Shown: one piece after another, positions 34,487 through 42,910 of the stretch
How the letters are laid out: every line of letters begins with the position of its first letter
Position numbering within the stretch: the stretch's first letter is position 1
The notes under the pieces: generated by a model
Seen by the model: the letters and a program-made list of their open reading frames with translations, nothing else
Database searches by the model: none
Told to the model about the DNA's origin: nothing
From: Porphyromonadaceae bacterium
GTDB lineage: Bacteria; Bacteroidota; Bacteroidia; Bacteroidales; Dysgonomonadaceae
Assembly: GCA_021372865.1 (NCBI GenBank)
Contig: JAJFTO010000020.1
Location: 1 to 64,000 of the forward strand
Direction of reading: 5' to 3'
Length of the DNA stretch: 64,000 nucleotides
Translations under genes and position numbers: made by a program

Positions 34487-37400
34487 ATGAAAAAGGAGAA
34501 GTCAAACCCAAAGCCGTTCTTGTTACGGCTTGCAGTTGTGCTGTTTATGACACTCTCGGGTTTCAGTGTTTTTGGACAAAACCTGATTTCCGGTAAAGTC
34601 CTGGATGACGCAACCAATGAACCAATGATTGGTGTCACCATATTAGTGAAGGGTACATCAACTGGCACTGTCACCGATTTGGATGGAACTTTTCGGATTT
34701 CGGCATCCAGAGGTGACATTTTGGTCATATCCTACATGGGATATATTGAGCAGGAAGTCAAGGTTACTGCCGAAAAGCTGACAATCAATATGAAAGAAGA
34801 TTCTCAACAGCTTGAGGAAGTAGTTGTGATCGGGTATGGAACAATGCAGAAACGTGATATCACGGGTGCCATCACTTCCGTGGATTCTAAGATCATTGAA
34901 GAGCGAAATGCAGTCAATGTATACGACGCACTCCAGGGAGCAGCACCTGGGGTCTCCATTACTTCGAGCTCCGGCGCACCTGGGGCATCTACCTCCATAC
35001 AGGTACGTGGTGCATCTACTTTCGAAGATGGTGGCGTCACACCGCTTTTTGTGGTAGACGGAACAATCGTGGATGATATCGACAACATCAATCCGACCGA
35101 TATAAAAAATGTGGAAATCTTAAAAGATGCTGCTTCGGCATCCATTTACGGTGCACGTTCGGCAAATGGTGTCGTCATTATCACCACCAAGTCGGGAGAA
35201 GCAGGTAAACCCCGTGTAGATTTCCGCTATGTACAGAGTTACAGTAAGATATCGAACAAGCTGCCACAGGTGAATGCTTTTGAAAGCCGCTTAAGTATGG
35301 CAGCTTCCGATCTGGCCAATCCTTCGAAGACCCTGGAGAAGTTTACGGACCGGACTGATTCAGTCGGACTTGTTAACAGCACGAACTACTATTATCAGGA
35401 TTTGCTTTTGAGGACCGGCATTAGAAATGATGCCAACTTAAATATCAGTGGAGGCACAGACAAGGCCAAATACAGGGCTTCCCTGGGATACATTGGCGTG
35501 GAAGGGGTTATTTTGACCTCCTATCAAAAAAAATATACCGGTCAGTTCAACATGGATTATCAACCCTGGAAAGGGATTACATTTACAACCCAGGTGCGTT
35601 TGAGCAGTGATGCTACCAACAGCATCAATGAGGGTGACGTAATCCAGGGTTCTCTCCGGCGTGATCCTGATATGATTGTCTGGTATCCCGATGGGACGCT
35701 AATCCCCTACTACTCTTCCGGTGGCCGGCGCAATCCGGTTCAGGAACTGGTCGACCGCGAAAGACTGGATAAAAGATATCAGATGGCCTTAACCCAGGGA
35801 TTTCGGTGGGAATTTAATGACTGGCTAAGCCTGACAACCAATATTACAGGCGACTTCAGGGTAGATCGGAACACCCGCTTCGATTCGAAAGAACGGGATG
35901 GAAGTGCTGATGAAAATACCCGTATGAATAGTGGAGAAGATCGCACGGGATGGAGCCAGAAATATTCAGCCGACTCTTATCTGAACTTTAATAAGACATT
36001 TTTAAACATGCATGCTGTGGGAGCGACATTGGGTACATCCATGGAAACGCAAAAAAGAGAAAATGCCGATTTTTACGGCAGCTATTTTGTCACGGAAAAC
36101 ATTCATACGATGAACATGGCCACAGTATATGATCTGGGAAATACAAATACAACGGCCAGTGAATACGCTCTGATCGGATTCTTCGGCCGTTTGAATTACA
36201 GCTACAAGGGGCGTTACATCCTTCAGGGAACATTGCGCAGAGACGGTTCATCCCGTTTTGGCCCGGAAAGTCGCTGGGGTTGGTTCCCATCCGCATCTAC
36301 AGGGTGGCGTTTTTCGGATGAACCATTTATGCAATGGGCAAATGATGTGCTGACCGATGGAAAGTTTCGGGCAAGTTACGGAATTACAGGAAACGACAAA
36401 GTGGGTTATTACGAATCCATCACGCGCTACACATCCGGCAGTTACTCCTACAATGGCGTGGGAGGTGTGGTCCCTGTGTCTACCTATGGTAATCCGGAAC
36501 TTCGCTGGGAGGAAACAAGACAATCCAATATCGGAGTAGATTTGAATTTCTTCAGAGGTAAGATATCAATTGTGGCAGACTATTATGTGAAAAACACAAA
36601 AGATCTGCTATCCGACTTGAACCTTCCTTTTACAACCGGATATAATAAAATGCGTGTAAACCTGGCCAGTCTTGAAAACAGAGGATGGGAATTCTCTGTA
36701 AGTGCTTTCCCCGTACGCACAAGGGACTTCTCTTGGAACACGATTGCCAACTGGTGGAAGAATGAAAACAAGATCACAGACCTGGCAAAAGACGACTATG
36801 TACAGAGCGGTTACTGGATGGTAGCAAAAGGGAAGGCCGCAGGGCAATGGTACGGGTACAAGAATCTGGGAGTCTTTCCTTATGATGTGAGCAATGCTTA
36901 TTCCGAGGACTTTAAAACACTTTTGACTCCTGTACTAAGCAGAGACGCCGAAGGAAATGTGATTATCGGATTAAACGGCCAACCCATCCTGGAAAAATAT
37001 CTGAATCCTGACGGTTCTGATTACACCGGTGAAGTGAAACAAATAAAACATGCCGGTGCCGTGGCATCCGGAGGAGACGTAATCTGGGAAAATCTGCCCG
37101 ATGCAAACGGGGTATACGATGATAAAATAGACGACAGTGATCGCCAGATATTGGGTAGAGCTACACCCGACTGGTATGCTTCCTGGAACAACATACTCAC
37201 ATACAAGGACCTTTCTCTTTCATTTAGTTTTTACTACAGCCATGGAGGCCTTATATACAACAAATTGAAACAGTATGTCACTACCTGGGGGGGAAATACA
37301 CACAAACAACATCCCGAATATGTCAGGACCGGATGGAAATATCAGGGTCAGATAACCAACTGGTATGCACTTGATACGAGAGGACGCAAAACAATGAACA

Positions 37401-37669
37401 GACAGGAGTTGAACAGCCAGTATCTCGAAGATGGCAGCTTCTTGAGACTAAAGAATGTGCGTCTGGCATACAATCTGAGTAGCAGGATTTTAGAGAAACT
37501 TCCCCTTAACAGGGTACAGGCCTATATTTACGGCAATGACCTTTTGACCTGGACCAATTATACCGGATTCGACCCCGAAATTGGCGGCAGCGTACTGACT
37601 CCCGGACGTGACAGCTCAGCCTATCCGCGTAAAAGAGAATTTGGCTTTGGAATAAATGTTGGTTTTTAA
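34487..37669 (+). CDS. SusC/RagA-type TonB-dependent outer-membrane transporter
   Basis: The 1060-residue protein imports oligosaccharides across the outer membrane together with its SusD lipoprotein lid. In order: signal peptide ending FGQN, carboxypeptidase-like domain (ISGKVLDDATNEPMIGVTIL to SYMGY, about residues 27-95), a TonB-box-like LEEVVVIGYG, plug domain (VNVYDALQGAAPGVSI, PLFVVDGTIVDD, EILKDAASASIYGARSANGV), then a 22-strand-type barrel ending in the aromatic GFGINVGF. SusD follows after 20 bases. The pair defines the locus as a polysaccharide utilization locus. Confidence 0.96.
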   Translation: MKKEKSNPKPFLLRLAVVLFMTLSGFSVFGQNLISGKVLDDATNEPMIGVTILVKGTSTGTVTDLDGTFRISASRGDILVISYMGYIEQEVKVTAEKLTINMKEDSQQLEEVVVIGYGTMQKRDITGAITSVDSKIIEERNAVNVYDALQGAAPGVSITSSSGAPGASTSIQVRGASTFEDGGVTPLFVVDGTIVDDIDNINPTDIKNVEILKDAASASIYGARSANGVVIITTKSGEAGKPRVDFRYVQSYSKISNKLPQVNAFESRLSMAASDLANPSKTLEKFTDRTDSVGLVNSTNYYYQDLLLRTGIRNDANLNISGGTDKAKYRASLGYIGVEGVILTSYQKKYTGQFNMDYQPWKGITFTTQVRLSSDATNSINEGDVIQGSLRRDPDMIVWYPDGTLIPYYSSGGRRNPVQELVDRERLDKRYQMALTQGFRWEFNDWLSLTTNITGDFRVDRNTRFDSKERDGSADENTRMNSGEDRTGWSQKYSADSYLNFNKTFLNMHAVGATLGTSMETQKRENADFYGSYFVTENIHTMNMATVYDLGNTNTTASEYALIGFFGRLNYSYKGRYILQGTLRRDGSSRFGPESRWGWFPSASTGWRFSDEPFMQWANDVLTDGKFRASYGITGNDKVGYYESITRYTSGSYSYNGVGGVVPVSTYGNPELRWEETRQSNIGVDLNFFRGKISIVADYYVKNTKDLLSDLNLPFTTGYNKMRVNLASLENRGWEFSVSAFPVRTRDFSWNTIANWWKNENKITDLAKDDYVQSGYWMVAKGKAAGQWYGYKNLGVFPYDVSNAYSEDFKTLLTPVLSRDAEGNVIIGLNGQPILEKYLNPDGSDYTGEVKQIKHAGAVASGGDVIWENLPDANGVYDDKIDDSDRQILGRATPDWYASWNNILTYKDLSLSFSFYYSHGGLIYNKLKQYVTTWGGNTHKQHPEYVRTGWKYQGQITNWYALDTRGRKTMNRQELNSQYLEDGSFLRLKNVRLAYNLSSRILEKLPLNRVQAYIYGNDLLTWTNYTGFDPEIGGSVLTPGRDSSAYPRKREFGFGINVGF

Positions 37670-37689
37670 TATTTATAATAACAGATAAA

Positions 37690-39228
37690 ATGAAAAAAAA
37701 TATAATCACAATTATTTGTAGCATATTCATCCTGACGGGTTGCGACGATTTTCTGGACAGACAACCGTTGTCAGACATGTCACCCGGCACCTTTTTTCAG
37801 ACGAAAGGAGATATGCGTACCTGGAATGCAGGTATTTACGATGCACTTCAAGTGACACTTCACCAAAGACATCTCGATTGGGGAGATCTTCGCTCAGATA
37901 ATTACCACACCACGGGATATGAAAGTGCGAAAGTCTACATGAATGCCATGGAATCGACCATGAGCGAAACGAGCTGGCAGGATCTTTATACAACGATTAA
38001 CCTGTGCAATATAGCCATCAAACGCTATCCCACCATTCCACAAATTCTTGAATCGGAAGCCAATCCTTATATGGGGCAAGCTTACGGCATCAGGGCACTG
38101 ATGTATTTCTACGGTATCCGTGTATGGGGCAAAGTTCCTTTGATTACTGAGCCATGGGAAGGTGATTTGACCAAGATTTCCATACCCCGAAATTCAATTG
38201 AGGAAGTAAAAACGCAGATCCTCAAAGATATTGATTTGGCGTTGGCAACCCTCGGCAATGACGTTTCCGATAAGTTCTATTTTAACAGGGCCGCTGCCTA
38301 TGCACTGAAAACAGATGTACATATGTGGTTTAAGGAGTATGAAGCAGCACTGACAGCTTCCGCTTACTTTATCGGAAACTCCAATTTCGTATTGGTAAAA
38401 AATGAAACAGAATGGAAAGAAATCTTCACGAAACCAGCCTCATCGAAAGAATCTATCTTCAACATGGCATGGAGTTACGAAACCGATGGAGCACATGGAT
38501 GGGCACAGCGTGTAGGAGCTAACAATACCAACAATGGGTATAAGATATCGCAATCGATTTTTGAGGAATTTATGGACAGATTAAGATCAGGTCATGGTAC
38601 GGATGCACGGTTCTGGAACAACGTGGACACAGTGAAATTATTTTATAACGGTCAGCGTTTGCCACTGACTTATGCAAACTGGACCACGTCGGGCATTGAG
38701 AAATGTACCAAGTACAGTATCATTGATCCCGAAAGAGAATTCGATTCCAAAAATGGAGTATATAAATCATATTGGGCTATTTTGTCTTCGTCGAATGCTG
38801 AAATTCAAATTCCAATCTACCGTGTGGCAGATGTATTGTTGTTACGCGCAGAAGCATTGAATAAGACTGGAAAGCCAACAGACGCTTTAAACATCGTAAA
38901 TCAAATGCGGAGTAGGGTCGGTTATACAGCAGACGCAAAACTGGAAGTAAATACCGCCGACCAGACCGCAGTGGAAATGCTTATCCTGAAAGAGCGGCAA
39001 CTGGAGTTTATTGCCGAAGGAAAACGCTGGTTCGATCTGATACGGACAGATCATCTGCTTGAGGTTATGGATCCCGTGATCAGAGCAAGACAGGAAGTTG
39101 CGGGAGTTCAGGTCACCGGTTTTACACAGGCAGAAGAGGGTAAAAAATATATGCCCATTTATTATCGCGAATTTGAATCAAATACGGCATTAAAAGGCGA
39201 TCAAAATCCACCTTATTCTGAAGGATAG
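37690..39228 (+). CDS. SusD/RagB-type surface glycan-binding lipoprotein
   Basis: This 512-residue lipoprotein caps the SusC barrel and binds the oligosaccharide. A lipobox (ILTGC, Cys18) is followed by DDFLDRQPLSDMSPGTFF, the usual SusD start. Helical repeats of the TPR type follow, including YGIRALMYFYGIRVWGKVPL. Near the C-terminus are AEALNKTGKPTDALNIVNQM and LILKERQLEFIAEGKRWFDL, the family hallmark, and the final segment matches normal length. The gene lies 20 bases after susC and 23 bases before the fasciclin-type gene. Confidence 0.96.
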   Translation: MKKNIITIICSIFILTGCDDFLDRQPLSDMSPGTFFQTKGDMRTWNAGIYDALQVTLHQRHLDWGDLRSDNYHTTGYESAKVYMNAMESTMSETSWQDLYTTINLCNIAIKRYPTIPQILESEANPYMGQAYGIRALMYFYGIRVWGKVPLITEPWEGDLTKISIPRNSIEEVKTQILKDIDLALATLGNDVSDKFYFNRAAAYALKTDVHMWFKEYEAALTASAYFIGNSNFVLVKNETEWKEIFTKPASSKESIFNMAWSYETDGAHGWAQRVGANNTNNGYKISQSIFEEFMDRLRSGHGTDARFWNNVDTVKLFYNGQRLPLTYANWTTSGIEKCTKYSIIDPEREFDSKNGVYKSYWAILSSSNAEIQIPIYRVADVLLLRAEALNKTGKPTDALNIVNQMRSRVGYTADAKLEVNTADQTAVEMLILKERQLEFIAEGKRWFDLIRTDHLLEVMDPVIRARQEVAGVQVTGFTQAEEGKKYMPIYYREFESNTALKGDQNPPYSEG

Positions 39229-39251
39229 TTGATTTTTAAAAAATTACAGAC

Positions 39252-39929
39252 ATGTTGAAGATAAAAAATTTAAAAATAGCACTGATGGTATTGTTGATAC
39301 CATTTATAATGGAAAGCTGTGAGATCTTCGGACTGGAACTCCAGCAGCCCTATGAATATGATTACAAAATTGGGGTGCCCGACAACCACACCAATTTAAA
39401 GACACTGGATTTTATAAAATCCAGACCCGACCTGTTCAGTCTTTTGCTGGAGGCCATTGAATATGCGGATGCGGCCAATCTTTATTCAGAGGCAAATGCA
39501 ACCTATATTCTCCCTACGAACAAAGCTTTCAATTCTGAAACGGAATCGGACCTGAGTTATTTTCAGACACATAAATTACTCTTTATTGAAGATGGAGATT
39601 CATTGTTGGTCGCCCCCAGTTCCATGAGTTCTTATCCCAAGGAGCAGGTAAAGGAATTTTTGCTTTATCACATCGTCAAAGGAAAGTATACATGGAGCAA
39701 CCTGCCGGCTGAACCTACATGGTACGATACCTATGCTACTGCTGATACAGCGAAGGTAAACATGTATTTGTACAAGGACCGTAATCCCAACATCACATTT
39801 AACAATTTTAACGGGCATTACAAAACAAATATTCGTCCGCGTACCTCCAACCTCTTATCGGATGAAGGAGCATATATTCATGTCGTGGAATCCTGGTTAG
39901 ACAGGCCTACATCGGATTTATTCAGATAA
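39252..39929 (+). CDS. Fasciclin-domain-like lipoprotein
   Basis: The 225-residue protein has a lipobox (IMESC, Cys23). The mature part reads TLDFIKSRPDLFSLLLEAIEYADAANLY, then ATYILPTNKAFN and VKEFLLYHIVKGKYTW, the order seen in fasciclin (FAS1) domains: helix, T-L-PTN-AF, then LLYHI. Such lipoproteins occur in several Bacteroidetes glycan loci next to susCD and are thought to bind glycan or matrix at the cell surface. No enzyme motif is visible. It lies 23 bases after susD and 20 bases before the next lipoprotein gene. Confidence 0.75.
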   Translation: MLKIKNLKIALMVLLIPFIMESCEIFGLELQQPYEYDYKIGVPDNHTNLKTLDFIKSRPDLFSLLLEAIEYADAANLYSEANATYILPTNKAFNSETESDLSYFQTHKLLFIEDGDSLLVAPSSMSSYPKEQVKEFLLYHIVKGKYTWSNLPAEPTWYDTYATADTAKVNMYLYKDRNPNITFNNFNGHYKTNIRPRTSNLLSDEGAYIHVVESWLDRPTSDLFR

Positions 39930-39949
39930 ACATACATACAAATATCATT

Positions 39950-41044
39950 ATGAAACGATTAGATAAATTTATAATTGGTTTACTTTTCATTTTCTGGCTG
40001 ACGAGCTGTTCCGACGACAGTTTCATAGATATCGACTCGTTGAGTTCCGACGGAAATGAATTCTTCTGTAACCAGAAAGTTAAAATCTGGATGAATGTCC
40101 ACTCCAGCGATCTATGGCATACAAATTATGAGTGGAGCGCCGACGGAGGTACACTTACCCAACCTCAGGGATTGGATGAGATGACCTGGAAGGCACCGAA
40201 TGTTCCGGGAACTTATACCATACGTTGTAAAGTGACCGTGGGAGACAAAACAGATATCAGAGAAAAAAAGATGTTTGTGTCCAGTTATTTTTTCGAAAAG
40301 TTTGAGAAATCACCCTATGCATTCTCGGGTCAGTCGAGCACATCATTGTCTTTGAGGACAGAGACTGTGGATGGACTAACGAATGGCTGGCTGCGAGCCA
40401 ATGTGAATTCTTCAAGCGAAGTAAACCGGTACCTGAATCGCTCCTTTGGCGATCCTGAACTTGCCACTCCCTTTTCAATCCGGGCAAAAATCGGATTTGA
40501 GTCGAATGCGCCTACACTAGCAACAATCAAAGTGGGTAGTAAGACTGGAAATACGATGTTGGAATATCAACTGAATTGCTTGAAGGATCCCGCATCGGAA
40601 ACCGGGTTTGTAAGCAGAATCTCATTCTCCTGGTATTCTACAAACGTGACCCCCGGTTTTCCGGTTGTCCCGACAGGGGGTACTTCGCCTGATGGTTCCA
40701 CAACTTACAATTCAAAGGTTTCAATTCAGACAAGAAATGTCCTGGGTCTGACCACAACATACGACTATTATTATACGATCAGTGAAATGTCGACCTTCAC
40801 CAATAGAAATTATAAAAAGGTGGGGATGGCCATTGATGAGGATTATCAGCTCCACGTCTTTCTGGAAGGAGAAGAAGTGCTGACCTCCACGGTAATTGCT
40901 GATCTTCGGACATTAGACCAAATGCAAGGTGGTATCTTCATTGACAACTGGCGGATTATTTTCCCGAATGGAGACAAAGGAGCCAACAGGCCCATGCTCT
41001 ATTTTGATGATGCCTATGCATCGACGACGGAATTACTTAAATAA
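39950..41044 (+). CDS. Putative surface glycan-binding lipoprotein
   Basis: The 364-residue product has a lipobox (WLTSC, Cys20) followed by an acidic SDDSFIDIDS stretch, which fits export to the cell surface. Residues about 45-105 form an Ig/PKD-like domain (YEWSADGGTLTQPQG, TWKAPNVPGTYTIRCKVTV). The remaining 250 residues are beta-rich with a concanavalin-like pattern ending MLYFDDAYASTTELLK. Its place after susC, susD and the fasciclin-type gene is where surface glycan-binding proteins usually lie. There is no catalytic motif I can point to, so binding is inferred from context. Confidence 0.65.
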   Translation: MKRLDKFIIGLLFIFWLTSCSDDSFIDIDSLSSDGNEFFCNQKVKIWMNVHSSDLWHTNYEWSADGGTLTQPQGLDEMTWKAPNVPGTYTIRCKVTVGDKTDIREKKMFVSSYFFEKFEKSPYAFSGQSSTSLSLRTETVDGLTNGWLRANVNSSSEVNRYLNRSFGDPELATPFSIRAKIGFESNAPTLATIKVGSKTGNTMLEYQLNCLKDPASETGFVSRISFSWYSTNVTPGFPVVPTGGTSPDGSTTYNSKVSIQTRNVLGLTTTYDYYYTISEMSTFTNRNYKKVGMAIDEDYQLHVFLEGEEVLTSTVIADLRTLDQMQGGIFIDNWRIIFPNGDKGANRPMLYFDDAYASTTELLK

Positions 41045-41097
41045 GATTTTGTCAGAAAGAATAACGACCGGCTTTTGAGCTGTGAAAATGATGTATT

Positions 41098-41142
41098 CCC
41101 GTGATCCGGATGCGGACAAATATGTGTGCATCGGATCATGGG
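41098..41142 (+). terminator. Stable stem-loop after the binding-protein genes
   Basis: CCCGTGATCCGGATGC (41098-41113) pairs with GCATCGGATCATGGG (41128-41142), one bulge and one G-U, around a 14-base loop. The downstream sequence TATCTTTCTCAATTTT is T-rich but interrupted. It sits in the 140-base gap between the uptake genes and the plug-only/enzyme genes and could act as an attenuator or an mRNA end. Confidence 0.6.
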
Positions 41143-41184
41143 TATCTTTCTCAATTTTAATGCAACATTCATAATTTCAATCAA

Positions 41185-41862
41185 ATGAAAACACAGATAG
41201 TAATATTTGGATTGCTGCTTTCTTGTTCAATCGTTACAGCACAAGATGCAATGAGAGGTGTTATTTTGTCGGAGAAAGGAAAACCTGTACGCCGGATGAA
41301 TGTATGGGTGAAAAATTCGCTGGATGGGATTAAAACAGGCAAACAAGGTGAATTTATATTATATGGGCTGAATGAAAAAGATACACTGATTATCTCGGTT
41401 TCAAAAAAACAGGATGCTGTAATACCAATCAAAGACAGAGGTGATTCGATAATAATTACACTGAAAAAGGATGAATTCCTTTTAAAAGACAATTCACGGG
41501 AATTTATGTTTCCTTATTCAAAGAAGACATTGCTTGCATTCAATCCGAATATTCTTACCCGCACACAAATTGAACAGAGTGGCGCCAACTCACTGTATGA
41601 TCTTCTGAGAGGAAATCTTCCAGGAGTGACTGTATCCGAATCAAATGGAAATACTCTTGTAACCATACGGGGAGGAAGCTCTTTTGATCTGAACAATGAA
41701 CCGCTCTTTATTATCGACGGTGTGGAATACAGAAATAGCTATGACGCTGACCGATCTGTAAATATAAACGATATTGAGCAACTGGAAGTACAGAGCGACG
41801 GGGCAATGTACGGAATAAAAGGGTCAAACGGGGCAATTGTGATCACAACAAAGAAAAAATGA
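41185..41862 (+). CDS. Plug-only TonB-receptor-like protein lacking a barrel
   Basis: The 225-residue protein has a signal peptide ending VTAQ, a carboxypeptidase-like domain (MRGVILSEKGKPVRRMNVW to about residue 95), and a complete plug domain (SGANSLYDLLRGNLPGVTVS, TIRGGSSFD, PLFIIDGVEYRNS, QLEVQSDGAMYGIKGSNGAI). It stops right after VITTKKK, where a SusC protein would enter its barrel. The reading frame overlaps the next gene by four bases, so the stop is not an obvious accident. It may be a remnant, or a functional periplasmic protein that interacts with TonB or with a barrel partner. Confidence 0.75.
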   Translation: MKTQIVIFGLLLSCSIVTAQDAMRGVILSEKGKPVRRMNVWVKNSLDGIKTGKQGEFILYGLNEKDTLIISVSKKQDAVIPIKDRGDSIIITLKKDEFLLKDNSREFMFPYSKKTLLAFNPNILTRTQIEQSGANSLYDLLRGNLPGVTVSESNGNTLVTIRGGSSFDLNNEPLFIIDGVEYRNSYDADRSVNINDIEQLEVQSDGAMYGIKGSNGAIVITTKKK

Positions 41863-42839
41863 GTAAGTATTATTATTTAAACTTTTTTTTGATTCTTTCT
41901 TTTATCCCGTCTCTCCTCCTTTCCTGTAGCAGAAAGGTTGTGGATATTGAAAAGGAAGGCCCTGCATCTGATGATCCAATAGCACCTGGATATACATTAC
42001 AAAGCTCCATGCAGGGTGCTTCTTCTCTGATAGACAAAGATTATTCACAGATTCACACCTACATGAAGCAATATGGATGGGACTATTCCGAACATCCGAA
42101 CTCATCTGATCTGGATCACAATGACGGGATACATTGCATGAACGTCTATGACGAAACACTGAAACAATATGTATTCAAGTTTATGATCCATGTAAACCTT
42201 TTTTTAGATGGAGACAGAGGCAAACTGGAGGACAGGCAGCGAAATGAGATGAAATCTCAGACTTCAGGCAGTTGGTATAAGATGAATGGAAACTGGAATG
42301 AACGGCAATGGCTGGAATGGAAATTCAACATACCGAAAGGATTTCGCCCCTCGACCAGTTTTTGCCATATCCATCAGCTAAAAGCACAGGAAGGAAACAA
42401 CGGAGCTCCAATCATCACCATTACGCTGCGTGGTAACAACGACGGTACAAACAGAAGGGTTCAGGTAATTCATACCGGCGATGTTTCATCCACAAACAAA
42501 GGTACCATCGTAGACAATATTCCCATGGAAGAATTTGAAGACGAATGGGTGCAGGTACAGGAAGAGGTGCATTATACCCACAATGGTTTCTTCCGGATAA
42601 AGATTACCCGGATAAGAGACAATAAAGTACTGATTGATTATTCCATTGACAACATCGATCTGTGGCGAAAAGGCGCCACGAATATCCGTAATAAATTTGG
42701 CATTTACCGTAGCTACGGGAAAACACTAAGCGATCCAAACGACAGACCAAATAACGGCATAAAAGACGAATCGCTTTATTTAGGGGATTTTTATATCTAT
42801 GAAAAAAACACTAATCCGAATCCTCAGCCACATGAATGA
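41859..42839 (+). CDS. Lipoprotein polysaccharide lyase, jelly-roll type
   Basis: The 326-residue protein has a lipobox (LLLSC, Cys23). Three segments recall jelly-roll lyases of the heparinase I/alginate lyase type (Pfam Polysacc_lyase, PL7/PL13/PL18-like): RQRNEMKS with R128 and E130, CHIHQLKA with H170 and H172, and KFGIYRSYG near residue 285. In those enzymes the Arg/Glu, His and Tyr groups line the catalytic groove that cleaves uronate linkages by beta-elimination. The exact family and substrate cannot be stated. It starts inside the plug-only gene's stop (ATGA overlap) and is 71 bases before the large fusion protein gene. Confidence 0.65.
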   Translation: MSKYYYLNFFLILSFIPSLLLSCSRKVVDIEKEGPASDDPIAPGYTLQSSMQGASSLIDKDYSQIHTYMKQYGWDYSEHPNSSDLDHNDGIHCMNVYDETLKQYVFKFMIHVNLFLDGDRGKLEDRQRNEMKSQTSGSWYKMNGNWNERQWLEWKFNIPKGFRPSTSFCHIHQLKAQEGNNGAPIITITLRGNNDGTNRRVQVIHTGDVSSTNKGTIVDNIPMEEFEDEWVQVQEEVHYTHNGFFRIKITRIRDNKVLIDYSIDNIDLWRKGATNIRNKFGIYRSYGKTLSDPNDRPNNGIKDESLYLGDFYIYEKNTNPNPQPHE

Positions 42840-42910
42840 ACGGATTGAATAATACACGAAATAAACTGACTTATTTTTAGAGAACATTGCAATCAAAAAG
42901 ATGATTAAAA

